A model generated the notes under the pieces. It saw nothing but the letters and a program-made list of their open reading frames with translations, did not search any database and had not been told where the DNA came from. Position numbers and translations under genes: made by a program. A stretch of 64,000 nt of DNA. Source: Hermatobates lingyangjiaoensis. Lineage: Eukaryota; Arthropoda; Insecta; Hemiptera; Hermatobatidae. The stretch lies in assembly GCA_026182355.1 (NCBI GenBank), contig JAPFBL010000068.1:4963001-5027000 (forward strand). Reading direction: 5' to 3'. How positions within the stretch are numbered: the stretch's first letter is position 1; every line of letters starts with the position of its first letter. Below are positions 56,601-64,000 of this stretch, piece by piece.

Positions 56601-58029
56601 TTCTAGAGTTTTTCGTATAACTTATTATTTATTCCCACCGCTCTTTATAATTTGAGGACATTTAGGTCGGTGCATTTTTAGCTATGACGTGTTTTACTAT
56701 CATTGATGTCGTTTTTAAGCATATCCGGCAGGAGGTCACAATTTATTATTCCAGAACGACAGCTAAATATAATGAGAGTTTTATAGGAACATAAATGAAA
56801 TCTGTTTACTAAATTTCACCCTGCAATGGAGTCGCAATTGCACTCACATGTTTCTTAGGCTTAGAGTGGATTACTATATCATAATACTTTACACTGAACT
56901 TAGCTGAACACTCACTGCACTGAGCTTTACTGGCATCATTGTTAACTTCTCTCAAACAGTCTTTAAACTGATTGTCCACTGTCTAAATTTCTGTTTAGAC
57001 AGTGGTAGGCACTACCTTCGGGATTATGGACCACATTTAAGTTAAATTGGGATATCTTAAACAAAACGTGAAAAGTCGAAGAGGTTTTAAAACTACACTT
57101 TTACATTTTAAAACACCTCCACATACGAGTTGTAACTGGCAACTAAAGGAAGACCTTAAGTTTAAATTTGAATTTTCTTTGAGTACTCAGATAATAAATA
57201 AATAAACCTTGGATTTTCTAGAAGTCTGTCTTGGTTTCTGAGAAAAATGTCATTGGTAGGCTGGCAGCCATACCAACATGCAAAGCCCACCAATATGTCG
57301 GTATTAAACATGTACAAAATATGTTCAAAACGAGCTCATATTTATACTTGTAGTTAAGTTCATCATGAAACCTGTACCAATGCGCTTAATACTTATATAA
57401 CGAGTGTAGTATTATTCTGCGTTCACCATGTCATGAAGCTGCTAAAAATTGGTCAACAGTAGTCCATTAATGGATGCATTTTGGCTATTAGTTAGATGGG
57501 ATAAATGGCTAGAAGGAGTCAAATTTGGCTAGATCTAGCCGAAAAATGGCTGATTTGGCAACTCTGACGAAACAACCAGCATTGGAATTTTATGAGTATA
57601 TGTACTACTAAATAACTAAACAAAACCGCCAAAATCAGAATTTTTTGATTAAAAAATTAGTATGCTTGAAAGACAAACTGCTACTTCAGTACATGTATAA
57701 ACAATGTGACAGAGGAAATAGCATAAACAACAACACAGATTACCCCCATTGTTAAAAAAAATAAATAGTGAGAAAATAGCTACTACAGAAAAACGAGGTT
57801 AAAAGCATAAAAAATATCAAATGGTAAAATAATTATAAACACAAACACATAATAAGTAAAAATACATATTAAATAAGAAATGAATAATAAAAAAAAATAT
57901 GTTAGCATGCAAACTGTGGTACTAAAATATGCATGCAAATATACCTACGTCTGGACGATGAAAAAACGATCTCAACTGACTACATATATAATCTTTGGAA
58001 TTACAAGTTAAGTCGAGATCAAAAAGTTA
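53700..58029. other. Intergenic DNA
   Basis: No gene supported. It includes R1 at 54650-54850, a decayed PLE module at 55619-55660 (GATGATGGTGAACGTTGAAA then TATAGATATGAG), and AT-rich sequence. Confidence 0.5.
54650..54850 (+). repeat. Dispersed repeat R1, second right-end copy
   Basis: Matches 2470-2840 in order: CTAGAGTTAGTAGTTTAAGAG, CCATCAAAGATTGTGGAATG and GATCACTATAGTTTACTTAT. An internal deletion has removed the CA-rich part present in the other copy. Confidence 0.55.
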
Positions 58030-58037
58030 CCCCAACT

Positions 58038-58463
58038 CAGGCGTGGGGAACCCGCGGCCTTAAGGCCGCATATGGCCTTTTAAACCGTGAAATGTGGCCT
58101 TCTACAGTTTGTTGAGAAAAATGTTTCAAAATATAAAGAATTACAATTATGGTAATAAAGACAAAAAAAATCTGGCATTTAGGAAGAAGACTATTCATTA
58201 ATCATTGCTTGAAAAGTCTAAGCTTATGGAAAATAATTTTCCTGGGTTAACAAATGTAATAAACGAGGGCAGTAAGGACACTACTGAATCTTTTGAAAGA
58301 TGCAAAACAGATTTAGATGTACTGATCTAGTAATATAATGATAGATCAAGTATTTTACAATATAACTATTATATAATAATTTGCTTATCTATTCTTGGTG
58401 GCCTTTTGGGGAAGTGGACGGTGCTAAAATGGCCTTTACTCCAAGAAAGGTTCCCCACCCCTG
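58038..58463. mobile_element. Non-autonomous hAT transposon with intact TSD
   Basis: 426 bp bounded by CAGGCGTGGGGAACC and GGTTCCCCACCCCTG, a 15-bp TIR with one mismatch. It is flanked by the identical 8-bp target-site duplication CCCCAACT at 58030-58037 and 58464-58471. The GCGGCC..AAGGCCGCATATGGCC subterminal region is typical of hAT elements. The interior is AT-rich with only a scrap of possible coding sequence, so it depends on another transposase. The exact TSD suggests fairly recent insertion. Confidence 0.9.
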
Positions 58464-59466
58464 CCCCAACTTATGTTCTCCCTCAAACCTAAGAGCCAAT
58501 TGTAAAATTACAGATGACACTCACAGGAGAGATGTCGTCCGACTCAGTTGTCTGAGTCTGTGGTCTGACCATTGACCTCCTTCTCTCCTCTTCTCCTGAC
58601 TATGAACTGTTAATTGATATATCAATTATGTGCTTTACCCTGTTTTGTCATTTATGTATTTCAGTTTTATATATGTATACAATATAGATATATAAACCAA
58701 AAACTAAAGAATACAAAGATAATACATACTATGAATTCTCAAAATTTCACTAAACAAAGTAGAATAGTAACAATAAAAAAACAACCCTCACTGTCCTCAC
58801 ATTGCTTACATAGACGAGAAAATCACTCAAGAAGTTATTCATGCCCTGAAGATGACTGATCATTGGACACATGTCGACTATAGGAAGTATATTTTCCTTC
58901 GTAGACGAAGTAACGAGTGTTATTTTCGAAAATTCAGAAGATTGTTCAGGAACAGGTATCACTTAAGTTTGCTTTTTCAATTATCATCAATGCCCATCCA
59001 TTGACTTGCAAAAAAATTAACAATTAACATGTGAAATAAAACTCAGTGTCTTAAATACAGTAAGAAATTTAGTAATGGGACTGAGATTTGAAGTTGAGAC
59101 CACGAGGTTGAGGGACACCTGAAATGAATTAATGCAATAATTGAAAAAAAAAAGATAAAAACTCACTTCTATATTTTGACACCCTTTCTTATCAGGAGAA
59201 GATTTGCTTTCTTTGGGTACTTTTTTAACTTGACTTGTTTTCTTCTTTTACCGATTTAATTTTGACTTAATCTATACATGCATAAAATAAATTATGATAA
59301 TGCATTATTAATTTAAAAATGAAATCTAAGGTTCATTAAATTATTAAATATAACTGGCAAGTTTTTTGTTCTCCACTCTGTAACATAGAATTCTGGTCAG
59401 ACCAAGTCATTTTACGATAATCGGATGAAAAAAAAATAGTTAAAAAAATGATGCTTTGCTGAGTCA

Positions 59467-59472
59467 TTTATT
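59467..59472 (-). terminator. Candidate polyadenylation signal of the cystine-knot gene
   Basis: AATAAA on the - strand about 115 bp past the stop codon at 59587. This is the first canonical hexamer downstream. Confidence 0.5.
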
Positions 59473-59586
59473 TACATAAATATATATTCTGTCTTTTAAA
59501 AGATAAATAACATCCAAGAGAAATATCCTTCCACCTCAGTCGATATAAATGGTTGCTCCAGATGAAAACAGTTTTCGTCGGTGACT

Positions 59587-59750
59587 TCACTTGAGAAGAG
59601 GTTTACACTCATTGAAAACGCAAGCACACGAAGTTGGGACTTCAATGGCCTTGTCAAAGAAATAGCCGTCGGCACAGTCCAGTCGCAAGTTAACTGGCCT
59701 GAAGCGAATTCCTTGGCAACATTTGCACTTCTTTTCCATGTTTCCAGTCT
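59587..59750 (-). CDS. CTCK protein, last exon
   Basis: Acceptor TTATTCTAG, then AG ACT GGA; stop TGA at 59587-59589. It encodes TGNMEKKCKCCQGIRFRPVN, LRLDCADGYFFDKA, IEVPTSCACVFNEC and KPLLK. All cysteines required for the C-terminal half of the knot are present. Confidence 0.82.
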
Positions 59751-59822
59751 CTAGAATAAAATAAACAAGTATTACATTTTAAACAAAACCACACCATGAC
59801 AACATGACTGAACGTTGTCCAT

Positions 59823-59855
<33 letters not shown>

Positions 59856-62295
59856 GATGATTTCATTAACACGTTTTATGGCACAGAGGTCATTTGATGG
59901 TACAGAAGTCCTTTTTTCTGTAATTGTGTCACACCTTATTATTTGTGTCAGTGAAACCATGAAACTACAGTCAAGGATCCCCTACAAAAGTTCAGCAGTA
60001 AAATCTTTTGTTTTCAACAATTTATCAATTTAAAGAGATAATACCTTTCTTCAACGATGACATTTTAGTTTATTTTGTAGGATGACGAAACAGTAATTTC
60101 CAATACGATCTAAATTAAACAAATAGCTCCTGTTCGAAAAGATCAACTTTCGAAAAGTACGGTTCTTCGAAAATGTGGTCCGAACTAAATATCAGCTACA
60201 TTTAATAACAGCTTAAATATAGCTGTTAAAATAAAGGCTTAGCCTGTAAAATAAAGGCTAGTATTTAAAATACTCTCATTTTAAATACTAGCTTTTCGAT
60301 AGTATTTAAATTACTTTTATGTCAGAATGCTTAATCGGTATTAAATCTCTCGATTTAATACTGATTTAAGTTATATATTACATTACCTGGTTATTCTACA
60401 CCAGGGGCCCCAAGTACTCCTTCACTCAAGTTTATTAGAGGAGGGGTCATGGCATTGCGATAGCTCGAGCCACGACGGCATTACGTTGTCTCGACGAAGC
60501 AGTGTCTTTAAGATTTTCAACTATCGCATAAAAAAATCTAGGCTCATTACCTAGATTAGAACCTTAAGTTATAATTAGAAAAACCACACACAATGACTAA
60601 ACCTGACCAGATTACAAAAAAAAAAGGATCCTATATACCTTAACAAATAAGTTGGATTATTTCGAACCCATGTAGTCAGTAGTCAGTAGTATAAAATATC
60701 AGTAGTCCCAAGGGTTAATTTTTCACTCAATTTTGCGATCTAAACAGTTGTTCAATATACAAACTATAAATTAAGACCATAGATTTATGCTCATAGTTGA
60801 TATGTTTCTTTTTATTTGCACTTGAATTTCATTCGAGAATGTGCCTCATTTGTTAATTGGCACCCATTTTACTTTGATCAGTGGTCTTAAATTTTGTCCA
60901 GTCAAGTTTATTTAGTGTAGAAACTTTAATGAGTATGTAACATTGATAGGCTTAAGACTGTTTTACGTCATAGTAAACACCTTTCTCCTACTTCTAAACC
61001 TTGATCATCATGATGAATAACTGGTCATTATCGTTACATTTCTTATCTTGACCTGCCGCGCTACAGCGAGCTGATTACGCAGCTAATGGGCACAGTAAAC
61101 AAATTAGGCATGGGCACTGCCACACCTACTTTTAACACAAGTTTACAATTACTGAAATCCTTGTCTCCGTATTCGAGTTACTTAAACTATATAACTTCCT
61201 TTTAAAATAGTAACCTCTTTCAAACTGAAACACTGACTTACAGTAAAAATGATTACCTATCACATTTAACTACAAACATAAGTCGAATTTATTTACTAAT
61301 AAGTTGTTAAAGATTTCAACTTTGGTATGTTGCATTAAAATGAAATGTATTTAATACAAAACTTTCAATTTGAGCTTTTTTGTGTTTTAGCAGGAGAAAA
61401 AAGGTTAATTCTTCGGAAAAAGAGGGGATTTATTATAGGCAATGACTTTAAATGGTTGAAATGCAAGAATTAAGTCATCGTGGCTCTCGAGCACTTATGC
61501 AATTTTGATCTGTCGCAATAAGTGAATCAGGTAAAAAAATCATACAGTAATGGGGAAACCCTACTGAATTCGGGTTACGCTTACTACTAACCAATGTTCT
61601 AAATTAGTATTTTCCCTTAAAGATGAACTTTAAATAAGTCATATAACTTTATATAATTGTTTATATAACTTAAAAGCAATTTAGTCATTATGAAAGGAAA
61701 CAAGATTTGAATCAAAGTTTAACGATTTCAAAGAACATTCAGTTAGAAATTACCTATCACCAAGGTTCTGATGCCAGTGTTCAGATACAGATGCAAGGCA
61801 ACATTTTCACTCTCTCGTTTCGACTATTTAGTTTCTAGTTAATATAATAGTGTTATTTCTTTGTTAAAAACACGAATATATGGTTTGAATAACTTATAAT
61901 CTAAATAAACAGTTGACCACAAACGTTTGTAAGCGAGAAGCCAGACAATACAGTGCTAATTTCAAGAATGCACATTGACCCAGCTTTCCAAACCTACCAG
62001 TCACATTACAATCATTGATTCGAAATTTCCAATCAGTTGTCTGCAGTCGCTCTTGGTATTTTTACTGATTTCTTCAATGTGCATTTCCAAAAACAAACAG
62101 TTTCTATTCTTCTTTATTATAGTGCTTGTAAAATGTACTTACTTGCATTATAGTAGGAATCGGAAGAGCAAGGTCCGTAGCATTCAGCATAGCCCTCTAT
62201 GGAGTTGACGTTCGTACACTGTCCGTGCATTTCCGTGTTTATAGATATTTTACGAATAGTCTTGTCAAGTGGGATCTGTTCGGCTTGACAGTTCT
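59587..62295 (-). CDS. C-terminal cystine-knot (CTCK) protein, last two exons
   Basis: Penultimate exon 62143-62295 and last exon 59587-59750, joined A|AG to give Lys, yield 104 residues ending KPLLK. Eleven cysteines follow the CTCK pattern of von Willebrand factor, mucins, hemolectin/hemocytin and SCO-spondin: CYGPC is the C-x-G-x-C of the knot, KCKCC follows, and CAC supplies C-x-C. Such domains dimerise large secreted proteins through disulphides. In arthropods the closest functional setting would be a hemolectin/hemocytin-like clotting protein or a mucin; the N-terminal exons lie outside the window, so which one is open. Bursicon-type hormones also carry this fold, but the spacing here fits the vWF/mucin type better. 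Confidence 0.8.
59827..59855. repeat. T29 homopolymer, probable retroposon A-tail (- strand)
   Basis: 29 consecutive T. On the - strand it is an A-tail following ACTTCTGTACCATCAAATGA and CCTCTGTGCCATAAAACGTG. Such mRNA- or SINE-like sequence ending in pure A suggests a retroposed fragment (about 59827-59990) in the intron of the cystine-knot gene. The family was not identified. Confidence 0.5.
60257..60292. repeat. Perfect 15-bp inverted repeat
   Basis: GCTAGTATTTAAAAT, loop ACTCTC, ATTTTAAATACTAGC. It lies in the intron between the two cystine-knot exons and overlaps the direct repeat at 60271-60305. Confidence 0.9.
60271..60305 (+). repeat. 35-bp exact direct repeat, copy 1
   Basis: Starts TACTCTCATTTTAAATACTA. 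It is exactly duplicated at 62671-62705. The two copies lie on either side of the penultimate cystine-knot exon. Confidence 0.92.
62143..62295 (-). CDS. CTCK protein, penultimate exon
   Basis: Acceptor TTGTAATTGCAG, then (x)AG AAC TGT; it ends GCA A before the donor GTAAGT. It encodes NCQAEQIPLDKTIRKISINT, EMHGQC, NVNSIEGYAECYGPC and SSDSYYNA. The phase-1 entry shows that at least one further upstream exon exists. Confidence 0.8.
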
Positions 62296-62670
62296 CTGCA
62301 ATTACAAGGTTATTAGTACAACACAGGTTATTGACTATTTTATTATTATTATTAGCTAATTAGTAGTCATACTTCGAACGTTTATTCTAGATTACGTTCA
62401 CCTTCGGGAGCCTACTGGAGAAGTCTGTTATTCTGTAGGACACTACCTTCTAAGTAAGTGATATCAAACTGATCGGGGTTGGAGATGGACACACAAGGTT
62501 ATAGCAATTACTCAAAAGGATAAAGGTCTCCACGTCTTAACACAATCAAATTTTCAAATCCATCAAATCTGTGTTTTTTAGGTTGAAAAGAACATAATAT
62601 TTTGTAAATATTTATTTTCTCTCAAAAAAGAATCTAATCTTACTTGCAAATCTGGTAAATACTAACGTTT

Positions 62671-62705
62671 TACTCTCATTTTAAATACTAGCTTTTCGAT
62701 AGTAT
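62671..62705 (+). repeat. 35-bp exact direct repeat, copy 2
   Basis: Exact copy of 60271-60305, 2,400 bp away. Here only one half of the hairpin is present. Confidence 0.92.
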
Positions 62706-64000
62706 GTACTTCAAAATGTCTCTCATAATGATCTAATCTTCTCATCTCTCACCATAAACAAATATGGTATTAATTTGAACCAGTCAATCTTTTGAAACCA
62801 GCCATGGAGTTTTTTTACCCAATCATGGGTACAAAAAAACCGTCCGGTTTTTTTGTAGAAGTTTTGTAAAATTCTACAGTCTGGTAGATTTTTGTAAAAT
62901 ATTTGTTATTTTTTAGCCTAATCATTTCCCCAAATGAACTTTTCATTTCCTATATTGATAGAAGATATAAAAAAAATAGCATCATAATCACATCAAAATA
63001 TTTTAAAAACAAAGACTTTAGGGACATTCTTACACATAGTCCATTAATAATTTTATTGTGTATGAATTTTGTTCACAACATATTGCTATGATGTCCCCGA
63101 AGTTTGGTTTAAATCTTAAAAAACTAATAATGTATAAAATTGGCATTTGCCATTTGTTTACGTTTTGATATTTACCTGTAGTTGATGCAGGGTTGTCCTT
63201 ACCGATAGCTCTCTATTAATTTTTGTTCACTTTCAAATGTGATGTTTCATTTGTTTCATTACGTTCCGTTGGTGAAATTAAAAACTGCAGTTAATGAATA
63301 AAAATTGTCAACAATTTCTATTCTCCATTCATTCATATAACCTCAAATTTGCAGATAACCTTTTATATATTGGTATAAACTACACTTGTTTTTATCTGAT
63401 AGTTTAATGCATATGAAATTTAGCTCAGATACAAAATAACTTATACATAAAACACTTTTTGACATTATATAAAAGTATTATGTCAAATTACTTATATAGG
63501 ACTTAAGACCAAAACATTTCTGCTTATCCAACCAACTTCTTGGTTCATCTAAGCAACCAGTGGAATAACTCATGCCGGTAAAACTGTAGAGGGAGGTACG
63601 ATCGGACACCACCGGTGCTGGACGCTTATACGAGTACATATATATGATGTTACGTATGAAGTGTAAAGAAAATTACATATTCTGAACCAATCCTTCATAT
63701 ATTGTTGAGTAATGAAGAAGAAGAAGTAATGAAGGATTTTAATGAAATATATAGTTTTTTTAATTTCAAATATTAAACTATCATTTATAAAGTTTATATT
63801 TGAAGGTTCTTTATGGGTCATATTACACAATTTCATTTACCTGTTATATCTAAAATAAATGTACCACCGGTGAAAGATATCAAGTTAGTTTAACACGTAC
63901 CTTAAGCTCAACTGGATATTAAGAAAAAATAACATAAATACATTATTTCCTCTTAATTTATATTACTTACATTGTTTTCTTTCTAAAAAATAAAAGAACA
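62706..64000. other. Right-edge AT-rich DNA (upstream intron of the CTCK gene)
   Basis: No further exon could be supported on the - strand. The element-like string GGTAAAACTGTAGAGGGAG at 63577 is a diverged relative of 39187-39210. Confidence 0.5.

Noticed and set aside
63835..63985. Possible micro-exons of the cystine-knot gene on the - strand (around 63842-63850, 63893-63903 and 63971-63982), and a donor-like CAG|GTAAAT at 63176
   Set aside because: Each has acceptor- or donor-like borders, but no joining gives an open frame that enters the 62295 exon in the right phase; likely chance in T-rich DNA.

Overview
Eukaryotic, AT-rich, gene-poor and repeat-dense DNA. The two supported host genes are intron-split: an arthropod RR-2 chitin-binding cuticle protein (+ strand, three exons between 32877 and 46811) and the 3' end of a secreted protein with a C-terminal cystine-knot domain (- strand, exons at 62143-62295 and 59587-59750). 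The His/Pro/Ala-rich cuticle protein, the abundance of Penelope-like elements (PLEs) and the long (TA)n/(CT)n tracts suggest an arthropod, most likely a crustacean. The organism is an inference; nothing here identifies a species. There are no bacterial-style operons, rRNA genes, functional tRNA genes or CRISPR arrays.

Layout. 1-354 is a 37-bp minisatellite running off the left edge. 355-7957 is AT-rich intergenic DNA with one dispersed repeat (R1). 7970-18135 is a PLE cluster: a truncated N-terminal piece, two diverged GIY-YIG pieces, a head-to-head palindromic pair of family A (12298-14595), a lone family C tail (14843-15161) and a head-to-head palindromic pair of family B (15212-17840). 17846-25190 holds a series of small palindromic modules bordered by (TA)n. 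26690-29570 is a decayed, internally deleted Jockey-like LINE on the - strand. 32330-46811 is the cuticle gene, with a TATA/Inr core promoter, a five-codon first exon, a 2.2-kb intron and an 11.1-kb intron. The large intron carries a small Helitron, a second damaged Helitron copy, PLE modules, a PLE remnant and a SINE fragment. 48010-48325 is a tRNA-derived SINE. 58038-58463 is a short hAT element with an intact 8-bp target-site duplication. 59467-62295 is the cystine-knot gene end.

The most unusual theme is the PLE-derived material. At least three families are present. Two sit as head-to-head inverted repeats of about 1 kb per arm. Roughly fifteen small modules carry a motif of the form CTGANGA(C/A)-stem-GAAA-...-GTC, in which the stem sequence changes between copies while pairing is kept. 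This resembles the hammerhead ribozymes known in PLEs but is not a clean canonical match. Several modules occur alone as (TA)n-flanked palindromes, as would be expected of small non-autonomous PLE derivatives.
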